From: JAJPHT01 sp035526585
GTDB lineage: Archaea; Thermoplasmatota; SW-10-69-26; JACQPN01; JAJPHT01
NCBI GenBank assembly: GCA_035526585.1
Contig: DATLCC010000065.1
Span: forward strand, 38,498-102,497
Direction of reading: 5' to 3'
DNA: 64,000 nucleotides
The notes under the pieces are model-generated. The model was given only the letters and a program-made list of their open reading frames with translations, was not told where the DNA came from and did no database searches. Position 1 is the first letter of the stretch, and the number at the start of each line of letters is the position of its first letter. Below, one piece after another: positions 23,778 through 34,591 of the stretch. The translations under genes were made by a program, and so were the position numbers.

Positions 23778-26700
23778 GTGTCCGCTCGCCGTTTCGCATC
23801 CGTCGTCACGCTCGCGATGATCCTTCCCCTCGCGCTGCCCCTCGTCCCGACCGCGCTCGCCGTGACGGCGAGCCCGCCCGGACCCACGCTTCCGGGCTTC
23901 GCGGTCTTCGCGGCCCCCTCGGGAGCCTTCCACGGCGGTGAGCCCACCGTCGGGATCAACTGGCAGACGGACGCCATGATGTACCACTCGGCGACGACGA
24001 CCTACAAGGTCGTCGCGAACCTCGCTGCGAGCCCGCCCACCGCTTCGTGGACGGACGTCAGCCCCCCGAACTCGATCGAGAACATCGACCCGATGCTCTT
24101 CACGGACGTCGGCACCGGCCGCACCTTCGCGGGCGGCCTGGACGGCGAGTGCAGCATCATGTCGTTCACGGAGAACGACGGCGCGGACTGGACGCCCGTG
24201 GGCAACATGTGCGCCGGCGCCATCGACCACCAGTCGATCGGCCAGGGCGCCTGGAAGGAGCCGCGCCCGATCGGCGCCACCTACGACCGCGCCACCTACT
24301 ACTGCGCCCAGGGCTGGGTCTCGTTCCCCCAGAACGCGTGCGCGACCTCGCTCGATGGCGGCCTCACCTTCCTCCCCCCCGTCATGTGGGATGGCAACTG
24401 CTTCGGCCTCCACGGCCACGTGAACGTCTCCACCGTGACGGGCACGGCGTTCGTCCCGACGCGCACGTGCGGCGGCAAGGCCGGCATGGGCTGGAGCGAC
24501 GACAACGGCGCCACCTGGCACGACAAGCAGATCGCGCCCACGAACTCCCCCTCGAACGGCTTCGATCCCTCCATCGGCGTCGCGAGCGGCGGCCGCGTCT
24601 GGTTCGCGTACGAGAGCTCCTCCTGGCTCCCCTACGTGGCCTACTCGGACGACGACGGCGCGAACTTCAACATCCTGGGCACGAACATCGGCGCGGACAA
24701 GGGCATCCAGACGGCGACCTTCATGCGCGCGATCGCCGGCGACAACGACCGCATCGCCGTCGCGTACCTCGGCTCCACGACCGACGGGAACCCCTTCGTC
24801 GCCAACTGGCCCGGCGTCTGGGACCTCTACGTCTCCTTCTCGTACGACAGCGGCGCGACGTGGGAGACCGTGAAGGTCACGAGCGACCCCGTCCAGCGCG
24901 GCTGGATGTGCAGCGCCGGCCTCAGCTGCAACTCGGGCCGCAATCTCCTCGACTTCATGGGCAGCACCCTCGACGCGACCGGGCACGTCATCGTCGGCTT
25001 CCCCGACGGCTGCATCGGCGCGTGCGCGAGCGCCTTCGGCACCGCGTCGCAGTCCACGAACAACTGGCCCACCATCGCGCGCCAGGTCACCGGCAAGGGC
25101 CTCTTCGCGGCGTACGACCCGGTGAGCATCTCGCTTGCGCCCCTCACGGGCACCGCCGGCTCGCCCGCGACCCTCGCGGGCACGGCGACGCTCTCGCAGC
25201 CCTACTCGCTCGTCATCAACTGGGGCGACGGCAGCACGCAGACCGTCTCCTCCCTCACCGACGCTGCGCTAAGCGTCGCGCACACCTACCTTGCGGCCGG
25301 CACGTACACCGTGACGGTCGACGGCACCGGCGCCTCGGGCGACGAGGCCTCCGGCAGCACGAGCGCGACCATCTCCGGCGGCCAGGGCCCCGGCAGCTCG
25401 GTCCTCATCGACGAGCCCGCCGCGCACGAGACCGTCGGCGCCGCCGTCCACGTCGTGGGCCGCGTCGTCGGCGACGGCAGCAACCTGCCCCCGACCGCCG
25501 CGTTCAGCTTCGTCGTCAGCGGATCGAGCGTCGCCTTCGACGGCACGGGCTCCAGCGACCCCGAGAGCGGCGCGCTCGCGTACGCCTGGGCCTTCGGCGA
25601 CGCCGCGACCGGCGCCGGCGCGACCGCGAGCCACGCGTACGCGACGCCGGGCACGTACGACGTCTGCCTGACCGTCGCCGACGTCGGCGGCCTCACGGAC
25701 GACGCGTGCGCCTCCGTCACGATCCAGGGCCAGGCGAGCGTGGACACGATCGCCGAGGACGCCGAGGGCGACGAGGCCGCGAACAGCCTCAGCGGCTCCA
25801 ACGTCCCCGCGATGGACATCCTCAAGCTCGAGATCACGAAGAACGCGGCGCAGGAGCCCGTCTTCATCCTGACCCTGAAGGACCTGCAGACCGACCCGCC
25901 CGTCACGGAGGCCGCGAACGGCATCTACTGGGCGGTCGACTGGAGGTCCCCCGACAACGCGCACTCCTACGTGCAGTACAGCGTGACGACGACGGGCGCG
26001 GAGCCCACCGTCACGTGCGTCTACGGCATCATCACCGTCACGCAGGGGCAGAACATCCAGGAGAACGAAGGGACCACGACCTGCAGCACGACGCTTGGCC
26101 CGAACGGCAAGCTGTACCTCACGTACCCGTCCGCGGGCCTCGAGGCGCACGGATTCGAGGCCGACAGCACGCTCGGGAACGTCGTCGGCGCGGCCGGCAC
26201 GGTCCTCGAGGTCCCGGAGGCCGCCTCCGGCTTCTTCGCGTACGACACGACGAGCGCCGCGGACCACCAGCTCCACGCGGGCGTCGCCCCCTGGCAGCTC
26301 ATCGGCTCGCAGCCCGCGCACGTCGCGAAGGCCGCGCCCGCCACGCCGCCCGCGAACCCGCAGATCGTCGACAAGGTCAGCGACCCCGTCGGCGACAACT
26401 CGCCCGTGGGCAACATCCAGAGCGCCTGGTTCGACGCGGACCCTGACAACCTCTACGTCGGCATGAAAGTGGCCGACATCCCCGCCGACTCCACCGCGAC
26501 GGCCTTCACGTACTACTCGGTGAACTTCCAGCCCGCCTACGAGGTCGACGACCCCCAGTGGGGCGCGACCGGCACCGTCACGGGCCTGCGCGTCACCGCG
26601 CTCTACAGCCCCGTCGCCTTCGACAGCCTCCCCAGCGTCCCCCACACCGAGGACGCGACGAGCTTCGAGCTGCAGGTCCTCTCGATCAACCCGACGACGG

Positions 26701-29700
26701 GTGCCAGCAACTTCGGCACGCTTGGCGTCGTCACCGGCACGGTGGACCCGAACAGCGATATCATCTGGTGGGTCGTGCCCCGCACGCTGCTCCAGAGCCC
26801 GCCCGGCGGCGCGCTCCTGGACACGACGAGCGCGGCCTCCGCGCCCGCGATCGCTGGCGCCGTCACCTTCGGCGGCGCGCTCGCCGACACGACCGGCACG
26901 GGCGACGCCTACTCCTTCCCGAGCGTCGTCGTGACGCCGCCCACCGTGACGCTCTCCGCGACGCCCGCCGCGGGCGCCGCGCCGCTCAGCGTCACGTTCG
27001 CGCCCACCGTCACGCCCGCCTCCATGGCGACGTGGAACCTCGACTTCGGCGACGGCACGCCCGACGCGACCGGCACGACGAGCTTCCCCGTCCTCTCGCA
27101 CGTCTACGAGGGCGAGGGCAGCTATCACGCCGTCCTCACCGTGACCGCGCCCAACGGCGGCGTCGGCACCGGCGCGACGGACGTCACCGTCGGCAGCACG
27201 GAGCTCCCGCCCGTGCGCGTCACCGTCGCCGCCGGGAACCTTCCCGCCGTCGACGCCATCTGCGTCGCGAGCTGCAGCGACTGGAGCGCCGACCTCGACC
27301 TTGGCTCCCTCCCCGACGGCGAGGTCACCCTCACCGCGACGCTCCTCGTGAACGGCAACGTCGTCGACACGGACGCGACCGTGGTCGAGCTCGCGACCGC
27401 GACGAGCGCGATCACCATCGACGCGCCCGCCTCCGGCGCCACGATCGACGTCGGCACGACGCTCGACGTCGCGGGCCGCATCGTCGGCTCGACGAACCTC
27501 CCGCCGCAGGCGAGCCTCGCGGGCGACGTCGGCAGCGGCCTCGCGCCCCTCGACGTGACCTTCACGCTGGGCGGCGACGACGACAGCGGCATCGCGGGCT
27601 GGCGCTTCAGCTCCGGCGACGGCCGCATCGTCGATGGCACCGCGATCCTGCCCCTCGAGATCCAGCACACGTACCAGACGCCGGGCACGTATCACCCGAG
27701 CTTCCGCGTCACCGACACGAACGGCGTCCAGGCCACGAGCACGGGCCAGGTCGTCGTGCAGGCCGAGAACCGCCTCCCGACGACCCCCGCCTCGCCCGTC
27801 CCCGCGGACGCCGCGGCGAACGTGCCCGTGGGCGCGACGCTGAGCTGGGTCTCCACCGACCCCGACGCGACGCCGCTCACCGCCGACGTGTACCTCGACG
27901 CGGTCGACGGCACGACGCTCGTCGCGAGCGACCAGACCGGCGCGTACATGCCGGTGGGCCTCCTGCCCTCCACGACGTACTTCTGGCACGTGGACGTGAG
28001 CGACGGGATCGCCACCGTCGCCGGCCCGACCTGGAGCTTCACGACGGCCGCCCCCGTCCTCACGGAGGCGCAGAAGCCCCACGTCGTCGTCGCGCTCATC
28101 GACACCGGCACGAACCCGTACCACACGCAGTTCACGCGCGCCGGCCTCGTCGAGGACCCCTCGACCTACATCACGGGCCTCGCCTCCTCGCAGCTCAAGG
28201 AAGTGGACCTCTGCTTCTACGACGCCGCGACGAAGACGGTCGACCGCACGCGCTGCCCCAGCGGCTTCACGAGCGCCTGGCAGCAGGACGTCGCGAACGG
28301 CCGCTGGGCCGGCTTCGGCGTCTCGCCCCTCTCCGCGATCGGCGCGGGCCAGGGCAAGGTCGCGTGGTTCCCCGGCACGAACATGATGGTCGTCTCGTTC
28401 GCGCACGACCCGAGCGTCGCCCCCGTGGGCGTCGACACCGGCGTCGGCCTCCCGCTTGACGCGGGAGACGCGCACGGCTCGTGGACGAGCTCCAACGTGG
28501 GTGGCCTCACGACCGGCACGTGCCCCGAGTGCATCGTCGTCATGATCGAGGCCGACTCGGTCGACGCGATCAGCGCCGGCTACCGCTGGGCCGCGAACCA
28601 GCCGTGGATCGACGTCATCACGAGCAGCACGAGCGTCGGCCTCGTCGGCGCCGGCTGGAACCCCGGGGACTTCTTCGACACGAACTCGCAGGCCGCGAAG
28701 ACGACCGTCACGCGCGGCGGCCTCATGTTCGAGTCCTCGGGCAACGGCGTCGCGAACGCCGGCGTCGCCCCGACCTCGACCTACCTCTACGGCAACAGCA
28801 ACCCGTGGACCATCGCCGTCGGCTGCAGCGCCGACGGCACGGGCCAGCCCTGCGGCTACTCGGACTTCCCGAACCCCATCACGGCGAGCGGCGACGCGCG
28901 CATGAGCGCGAGCCCCGCGAGCATGAGCGGCACGGAGCCCGTCGGCGGCACGAGCTTCTCGAGCCCGAGCGCGGCCGGCGTCACGGCGCGCGCGCTCTAC
29001 GGCATCCGCGCCGCCGTCGGCGACACCGGCGAAGGCGCGAAGGCCACGGCGACGCACAGCCTCGTGCGCATCCCGAGCGGCTACACGCTCCCCGCGCGCG
29101 GCCCGCTCGCGAACGGCGAGCTCACGCGCCTCGAGCTCGAAGAGGCGCTCTTCAAGACCGCGCGCCGCGGCATCGTCCCCAAGGTGCCCACGTACCTCAC
29201 GCCCAACAGCGAGATCCCGCAGAGCCCCGTCTCCTTCGTCAAGGAAGGCTACGGCGACGTCTACCGCGGCGACTGGGGCGTCGGCCACGCGAGCGCCGAA
29301 GCCACGTGGGCGAGCACGGGCGACATCGTGAGCCACATCCTCACGCCGCCCGCGACGGGCGCCGTCTGGCCCAACCGCTTCATCGAAGAGACGTGGTGGG
29401 AGACGGTCGTCGAGCCCACGCAGATCGCCCTCTTCGGCGGAGACGTCCCCGACACCGACGGCAACGACGGGTTCCCGATGAACGCGGCCGGCGCCCAGGG
29501 CGGCCTGCAGGGCTACGCGGGCCCCGCGTTCGGCGTGAGCGCGCACGTCCCCGCCATCACGGACGCGAACGCGGACGTGCCGGTGGGCGTCGTGCCCTCG
29601 GCGAGCGCGAACCGCATCTACCTCCACCACGCGAACCTCGGCCCCGACCCCGCCGACCCCGTGAACGACCTGATCGAGTTCTACATGAACACGATCGTCG

Positions 29701-32700
29701 ACCCCGCGGGCGGCACGGACTGCAGCGGCACGGAAGGCTGCGCCGACCAGAGCGGCCTTGGCGGCACGGGCGGCGGCACGGCGGCGGCGACGCAGGTGTA
29801 CGAGCTGAGCTACCCGCGCCTCGATGGCATCTCGCTCCTCGACCGCAGCAAGGACGCGCTCGTGCACATCGACGCGACCGGCTTCGCCGGCGCGCCCGCG
29901 AGCCCGCTCACGCTCCACGTCGCGCTGAAGACGGGCGAGTCGCTCGTCCTCGCGGGCGACGTGACGCGCTCGGGCACGGGCACCTACGAGCTGCGCGGCA
30001 AGCCCCTCGTCGACAGCGTCTCCGACCCCGTGACGCTCACGATCGGCTGGGACGGCCCCGTCTACAGCTTCCACGTGAACTCGCAGGGCGCCTCGTACCT
30101 GGATCTCCCGATCCAGGCGACGCTCCCCCCGACGGACGCGGTCCCGGTCAAGTACTACGTCGACGACATCTCGACGTTCACCACGAACGGCGGCAGCGTC
30201 TTCCTCACGCGCGACGCGACGAAGGTCGCCGGCGACGCGGACAAGGTGACGTTCTTCCCCTTCCCGCAGGTGGGCGGCGTGAAGCTCAACCTCGCTTCCG
30301 ATGACGCGCTCGCGGCGAGCCAGGGCGTCCTCGCGGACGCGGGCGAGGCGCACATCTACATCTGCACGTCGTCCACCTCGCAGGGCGGCAGCCCCCGTGT
30401 GCCTCCGGGCGGCGCGGCGCAGTACACGGCCGCGCTCGCGCTCACGATCGGCAACATCCCGGTGGGCGGCGGCTCGGTCACGACGACGATCGGCGGCACC
30501 GACAGCTCGACGAACTTCATCCCGCTGACGATCCCGCTGACCCTGCACACGGCGCTCTTCCCCGCGGACGCGCCCGTCACCGGCACGCTCACGCTGAACG
30601 GCCCCGGCGGCGTGTTCACCGAGAACATGGGCGTCTGCGGCGGCGGCGGCGCGCACCCCTGGAGCATCGAGTTCGCATACCACGAGCTCGCGGCCCCGAC
30701 GGCGACCATCGACGCTCCGGGCGGCGCGCTCAAGGGCATCGCCACCCTCACGGGCACGGCGAGCTTCCCCGCGGCGCCCGCTGCGGCGGACGTCAAGTGG
30801 TTCGCGCAGGACTTCGACGGCTGGGACACGCAGGTCGACTCGTTCACGATGGACACCGGCGGCCCCGGCGCGGCCTCGGGCGGACCGCTCTTCGAGCCGA
30901 CGCCCGGCGGCTACGTCCTCACGTTCAAGAGCGCGCGCCCCGTCGCACAGGACGCGCCGCGCCTCTCGAGCGCGGGCGTCGCCTCGGCGCACTTCTGGGT
31001 CCTCGGCGTCCCCGCGGCCCCTGACGTGACGGTCGACTTCAGCATCCTCCTCGAGAATGCGCAGGGCGGCCAGCGCCTCCTGGGCTCGGGCAGCGAGACG
31101 AAGCACGTCATGTCCGAGCTGGGCGCGGTCGCGCCCTTCGCCGAATCCGAGTACGTCGTGAGCTTCACCCCCGCGATCCTCGAGCCCGCGGCCGACGAGC
31201 GCCTCGTCATGATCGTGCGCGTCCACCACGCCACGATCGACGCGACGACCACCGGCGTGAGCTCGTTTGGCGGCGACGAGGCCGAGCCCATCTACGTGAG
31301 CCTCCCGAAGGACGTGAGCGCCGCGCCCACCGCGCAGGCGATCGACCTCGTCATCGGCCCGCTCGCGAAGACGGTGCCCGTCACGAACGGCGCCTGGAGC
31401 ACGACCATCGACACCGCGCAGCTCGCGAACGGCCAGCACGCCGCGCGCGCCACGCCGCACGCGGACTACGCGGGCGTCGTGCGCAGCGGCATCGCGGCGC
31501 TCCGCGGCGTCACGGTGAGCAACACGCAGGGCACGCTCAACACGCCGCCCGTCGCGGACCTCACCATCCCCGGCGCGAGCGGCGCCGCCCCGCTGCGCGT
31601 CGTCGCGCAGATCGCGGGCAGCGACGCCCAGACGCCCGCGGGCCAGCTCGCGTGGCGCCTCGACTGGGGCGACGGCAGCGCGCCGGCGAGCGGCACGGGC
31701 GTCCCCGCGACGGCCGTCCACACCTACGGCGTCGCCAACGCGGTCGCGCGCCTCACGGTCACGGACCTCGGCGGCGAGATCGGCTCCGACACGGCGCCCG
31801 TCTCCGCCTTCGAGGCGCCCCCCGTGCGCCGCGTGCTCGTCTCGCTGGGCGATGGCGACCTCATCGACGCGGTCGACGAAGCCGGTGACGGCTCGTTCAG
31901 CACGTGGTCCGCGAGCGTCCCCGCCAACGTGGCGGGCGACCTCGAGCTCGTCGCGCAGGAGCTGCGCGGCAGCGACGTCCGCTCCACGATGACGATCCCG
32001 CTCCACGTGATCGTCCCCGAGCTCCCCGACGTGCGCATCCTCTCGCCCGCAGACGGCGCGGTCGTCGCGCCTGGCACCCTCCTCAGCGGCACCGTCTCGT
32101 ACGAGACGGGCCCCGTGGAGAGCGTCGTCGTCTACACGGCCACGGGCCCCGGCGTCCTTGCGACGAGCGGTGACGGCTTCGCCACCTGGAGCGCGAACGT
32201 GGACGACCTGGGCCTCACCGAGGACTGGCCCTCGTACGTGCACGCGGTCGCCACGAGCGCGACGGGCAACGGCGAGGCCGCCGTCTCGCTGACGCTCAAC
32301 GCGGCGCCCAACGCCGAGATCCGCGCGCCCTTCGCGCCGCTCGCCATGAGCGACGCGAGCTTCGAGGCCGTCTACGTCCCGTCCGCCACCGAGGCGCCCG
32401 TCGCGTCGTACGCGTGGAGCTTCGGCGACGGCGGGACGAGCACGGACGCGAACCCGACGCACGTCTTCGCGCACAGCGGCACCTACGAGCTCCTGCTCAC
32501 GGTGACCGACACGAACGGCGCGAGCGGCTCCGCGGCGAGCTTCGTCTACGTGCTCAACAACGCGCCCATCGTCACGCTCGACGTCGACGTCGCCGAGCCC
32601 ACGGTGCAGGACACCGTGACGTTCACCTCGACGGCGGACGACATCGACGGCACGATCGAGAGCCTCCGCATCTCCGTCTACGACGCGCAGGAGGAGCTCC

Positions 32701-34547
32701 TCGCCGAGGGCGGCGACTCGCTGAGCCTCAGCTTCCCCGACGACGGAACGTATCTCGTCGTCGCGCGCGCGACCGACAACGAGGGCGCGGAGAGCCTCAG
32801 CTCGATGCGCATCTGGGTCCTCAACCTACGCCCCGTCGCAGCCCTCACGGCCGCGCCGACTCTCGTGGGCACGGGCCAGGACGTGACGCTCGACGCGAGC
32901 GGCAGCAGCGACCCCGACGGCGCGATCGCCGAATACCGCTTCGATCCCGGCGACGGAACGGGCGTCTCGATCTGGAGCCAGCCCGTCGTCGCCCACACGT
33001 ACGCGATCGCCGGCACGTTCCTCGCGACCGTGACCGTCGTCGACGACGACGGCAGCGACGCGACGAGCGACGCGGTCCAGATCGTCGTGAACGCGGCGCC
33101 CATCCTCGACGCGATCGGCAACAAGATCGTCGGCGAGGCCGAGGCGCTCGGCTTCACGGTGACGGCGAGCGACGCGGAGGGCGACCCGCTGACCTTCAGC
33201 GCAGACGCGCTCCCCGCCGGCGCGACCTTCGACACCGCGACCGGAGAGTTCGCCTGGACGCCCGACTTCGGCACCGAGGGCAACTACGTCGTCACCTTCG
33301 GCGTCACCGACGGTCTCAGCAGCGACAGCGAGCCGATCTACATCAGCGTCGGCAACGTGGACCGCCCGCCGGTCCTCGCGGGCGTGGGCGACAAGCTCGG
33401 AGCCGAGAACGCGCTCCTGACGTTCGCCCTCGCGGCGACGGACCCGGACGCCGCGGACACGCTGCGCTACACGGCGACGGGCCTGCCGCAGGGCGCGTCG
33501 CTGGGCGAGCTCACCGGCGTCTTCAGCTGGACGCCCAGCTACACGCAGGCGAACGACTACACGGTGACGTTCACCGTGAGCGACGGCGAGATCACGGACA
33601 GCGAGACGGTCACGCTCGCGATCGCGAACGTCGACCGCGCGCCGGTCCTCCAGGCGATCGGCGCGACGAGCGTCAAGCAGCTCGCGACGGTCTCGATCCC
33701 GCTCACGGCGACGGACGCGGATGGCGACGCCATCACGTTCACGGCCGAGGGCGCGCCGGGCCTCAGCGTCGAGGACCGCGGCGCCGGGCATGGCGTGCTG
33801 CACTTCACGCCGCCGCTCGTGACGCCAGGCCCGTACGTCATCACGGTGTACGCGCTCTCGGGCGAGTCGTTCGCCGCGCAGTCCACGGTGATCACCGTCC
33901 TCTTCAAGACGGACTTCACCGTGAGCGGCGTGGGCACGACCTTCCTCAGCGCCTCGCCGGGCGAGACCGTCTCGCTGCACGCGCGCATCGCGAACACGGG
34001 CCCGCAGACGGACACGTTCGCGCTCGACCTCGGGCTCACGAGCTCGCTGTGGAAGCACACGGACCTGCCGCCCACGATCACGCTCGAGCCTGGCCAGGTG
34101 GCGGACCTCGACGTGGACGTCTCCGTGCCGCCCACGCAGCCCGTGACGTTCACGACCATCACCGCGACCTCGCTTGGCGACGGCACGACGGCGCGCACGC
34201 TGCGCTTCCGCATCGACGTCCCCGTCATCGTGACGCTCGCCGAGATGGGCCACCTGTCGAACGCGGTGGACGTCCCCCGCGGCGTCGTGCGCGTCACGCA
34301 CCTCGACGGCACGCCCGCCGTCGCCGCGCTCGTCACGGTGTCCCAGATGCCTCCCGCGCTGGGCGGCAGCTTCCGCACGAGCGCGACGGGCTCGACGAAC
34401 AGCTCCGGCGACTTCGCCTTCGACCTCTCGCAGGACCCGAGGGCGATGACGCCGGGCGAGCACCAGCTCGTCATCACGGCGAAGAAGGTCGGCGGCCTCG
34501 AGACGACGCTTGTCACCCGCTACTTCGTCGGGCGCGCGCCCATCTGA
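23778..34547 (+). CDS. Giant secreted protein: BNR propeller, PKD/Ig domains and embedded subtilisin-like protease
   Basis: The predicted 3,589-residue product begins with a signal peptide (SARRFASVVTLAMILPLAL). A BNR propeller homologous to the upstream gene follows (about 40-440, ending RNLLDFMGS and FPDGC). Then come PKD-like and Ig-like domains (about 440-1425). A complete S8 protease has Asp1442 in ALIDTGTN, His1566 in DAHGSW and Ser1726 in GGTSFSSP, with the oxyanion Asn in SSGNG. About 1,800 further residues hold PKD domains (SFGDGG type), three cadherin/He_PIG-like repeats (from residue about 3105) and a NEW3-like domain. It has no membrane anchor. The unusual size and the central rather than N-terminal protease are notable. 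Codon use matches its neighbours. Confidence 0.85.
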   Translation: MSARRFASVVTLAMILPLALPLVPTALAVTASPPGPTLPGFAVFAAPSGAFHGGEPTVGINWQTDAMMYHSATTTYKVVANLAASPPTASWTDVSPPNSIENIDPMLFTDVGTGRTFAGGLDGECSIMSFTENDGADWTPVGNMCAGAIDHQSIGQGAWKEPRPIGATYDRATYYCAQGWVSFPQNACATSLDGGLTFLPPVMWDGNCFGLHGHVNVSTVTGTAFVPTRTCGGKAGMGWSDDNGATWHDKQIAPTNSPSNGFDPSIGVASGGRVWFAYESSSWLPYVAYSDDDGANFNILGTNIGADKGIQTATFMRAIAGDNDRIAVAYLGSTTDGNPFVANWPGVWDLYVSFSYDSGATWETVKVTSDPVQRGWMCSAGLSCNSGRNLLDFMGSTLDATGHVIVGFPDGCIGACASAFGTASQSTNNWPTIARQVTGKGLFAAYDPVSISLAPLTGTAGSPATLAGTATLSQPYSLVINWGDGSTQTVSSLTDAALSVAHTYLAAGTYTVTVDGTGASGDEASGSTSATISGGQGPGSSVLIDEPAAHETVGAAVHVVGRVVGDGSNLPPTAAFSFVVSGSSVAFDGTGSSDPESGALAYAWAFGDAATGAGATASHAYATPGTYDVCLTVADVGGLTDDACASVTIQGQASVDTIAEDAEGDEAANSLSGSNVPAMDILKLEITKNAAQEPVFILTLKDLQTDPPVTEAANGIYWAVDWRSPDNAHSYVQYSVTTTGAEPTVTCVYGIITVTQGQNIQENEGTTTCSTTLGPNGKLYLTYPSAGLEAHGFEADSTLGNVVGAAGTVLEVPEAASGFFAYDTTSAADHQLHAGVAPWQLIGSQPAHVAKAAPATPPANPQIVDKVSDPVGDNSPVGNIQSAWFDADPDNLYVGMKVADIPADSTATAFTYYSVNFQPAYEVDDPQWGATGTVTGLRVTALYSPVAFDSLPSVPHTEDATSFELQVLSINPTTGASNFGTLGVVTGTVDPNSDIIWWVVPRTLLQSPPGGALLDTTSAASAPAIAGAVTFGGALADTTGTGDAYSFPSVVVTPPTVTLSATPAAGAAPLSVTFAPTVTPASMATWNLDFGDGTPDATGTTSFPVLSHVYEGEGSYHAVLTVTAPNGGVGTGATDVTVGSTELPPVRVTVAAGNLPAVDAICVASCSDWSADLDLGSLPDGEVTLTATLLVNGNVVDTDATVVELATATSAITIDAPASGATIDVGTTLDVAGRIVGSTNLPPQASLAGDVGSGLAPLDVTFTLGGDDDSGIAGWRFSSGDGRIVDGTAILPLEIQHTYQTPGTYHPSFRVTDTNGVQATSTGQVVVQAENRLPTTPASPVPADAAANVPVGATLSWVSTDPDATPLTADVYLDAVDGTTLVASDQTGAYMPVGLLPSTTYFWHVDVSDGIATVAGPTWSFTTAAPVLTEAQKPHVVVALIDTGTNPYHTQFTRAGLVEDPSTYITGLASSQLKEVDLCFYDAATKTVDRTRCPSGFTSAWQQDVANGRWAGFGVSPLSAIGAGQGKVAWFPGTNMMVVSFAHDPSVAPVGVDTGVGLPLDAGDAHGSWTSSNVGGLTTGTCPECIVVMIEADSVDAISAGYRWAANQPWIDVITSSTSVGLVGAGWNPGDFFDTNSQAAKTTVTRGGLMFESSGNGVANAGVAPTSTYLYGNSNPWTIAVGCSADGTGQPCGYSDFPNPITASGDARMSASPASMSGTEPVGGTSFSSPSAAGVTARALYGIRAAVGDTGEGAKATATHSLVRIPSGYTLPARGPLANGELTRLELEEALFKTARRGIVPKVPTYLTPNSEIPQSPVSFVKEGYGDVYRGDWGVGHASAEATWASTGDIVSHILTPPATGAVWPNRFIEETWWETVVEPTQIALFGGDVPDTDGNDGFPMNAAGAQGGLQGYAGPAFGVSAHVPAITDANADVPVGVVPSASANRIYLHHANLGPDPADPVNDLIEFYMNTIVDPAGGTDCSGTEGCADQSGLGGTGGGTAAATQVYELSYPRLDGISLLDRSKDALVHIDATGFAGAPASPLTLHVALKTGESLVLAGDVTRSGTGTYELRGKPLVDSVSDPVTLTIGWDGPVYSFHVNSQGASYLDLPIQATLPPTDAVPVKYYVDDISTFTTNGGSVFLTRDATKVAGDADKVTFFPFPQVGGVKLNLASDDALAASQGVLADAGEAHIYICTSSTSQGGSPRVPPGGAAQYTAALALTIGNIPVGGGSVTTTIGGTDSSTNFIPLTIPLTLHTALFPADAPVTGTLTLNGPGGVFTENMGVCGGGGAHPWSIEFAYHELAAPTATIDAPGGALKGIATLTGTASFPAAPAAADVKWFAQDFDGWDTQVDSFTMDTGGPGAASGGPLFEPTPGGYVLTFKSARPVAQDAPRLSSAGVASAHFWVLGVPAAPDVTVDFSILLENAQGGQRLLGSGSETKHVMSELGAVAPFAESEYVVSFTPAILEPAADERLVMIVRVHHATIDATTTGVSSFGGDEAEPIYVSLPKDVSAAPTAQAIDLVIGPLAKTVPVTNGAWSTTIDTAQLANGQHAARATPHADYAGVVRSGIAALRGVTVSNTQGTLNTPPVADLTIPGASGAAPLRVVAQIAGSDAQTPAGQLAWRLDWGDGSAPASGTGVPATAVHTYGVANAVARLTVTDLGGEIGSDTAPVSAFEAPPVRRVLVSLGDGDLIDAVDEAGDGSFSTWSASVPANVAGDLELVAQELRGSDVRSTMTIPLHVIVPELPDVRILSPADGAVVAPGTLLSGTVSYETGPVESVVVYTATGPGVLATSGDGFATWSANVDDLGLTEDWPSYVHAVATSATGNGEAAVSLTLNAAPNAEIRAPFAPLAMSDASFEAVYVPSATEAPVASYAWSFGDGGTSTDANPTHVFAHSGTYELLLTVTDTNGASGSAASFVYVLNNAPIVTLDVDVAEPTVQDTVTFTSTADDIDGTIESLRISVYDAQEELLAEGGDSLSLSFPDDGTYLVVARATDNEGAESLSSMRIWVLNLRPVAALTAAPTLVGTGQDVTLDASGSSDPDGAIAEYRFDPGDGTGVSIWSQPVVAHTYAIAGTFLATVTVVDDDGSDATSDAVQIVVNAAPILDAIGNKIVGEAEALGFTVTASDAEGDPLTFSADALPAGATFDTATGEFAWTPDFGTEGNYVVTFGVTDGLSSDSEPIYISVGNVDRPPVLAGVGDKLGAENALLTFALAATDPDAADTLRYTATGLPQGASLGELTGVFSWTPSYTQANDYTVTFTVSDGEITDSETVTLAIANVDRAPVLQAIGATSVKQLATVSIPLTATDADGDAITFTAEGAPGLSVEDRGAGHGVLHFTPPLVTPGPYVITVYALSGESFAAQSTVITVLFKTDFTVSGVGTTFLSASPGETVSLHARIANTGPQTDTFALDLGLTSSLWKHTDLPPTITLEPGQVADLDVDVSVPPTQPVTFTTITATSLGDGTTARTLRFRIDVPVIVTLAEMGHLSNAVDVPRGVVRVTHLDGTPAVAALVTVSQMPPALGGSFRTSATGSTNSSGDFAFDLSQDPRAMTPGEHQLVITAKKVGGLETTLVTRYFVGRAPI

Positions 34548-34568
34548 CGCGGGCAGAAGGGCTAAGCC

Positions 34569-34591
34569 GGGGGTCCCGACATGGGACCCCC
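34569..34591. terminator. Perfect GC hairpin before rnhB
   Basis: GGGGGTCCC-GACAT-GGGACCCCC, a nine-base-pair stem that ends at the base before the rnhB GTG. It could end the giant gene's transcript or modulate rnhB translation; there is no T run after it. Confidence 0.4.

Noticed and set aside
25269..32474. Long antisense open frame of 2,401 codons opposite the giant gene
   Set aside because: It is composition-driven: Arg/Asp/Ala/Gly-rich with no domain or motif, lying opposite a well-supported gene. High GC removes stops on the other strand.
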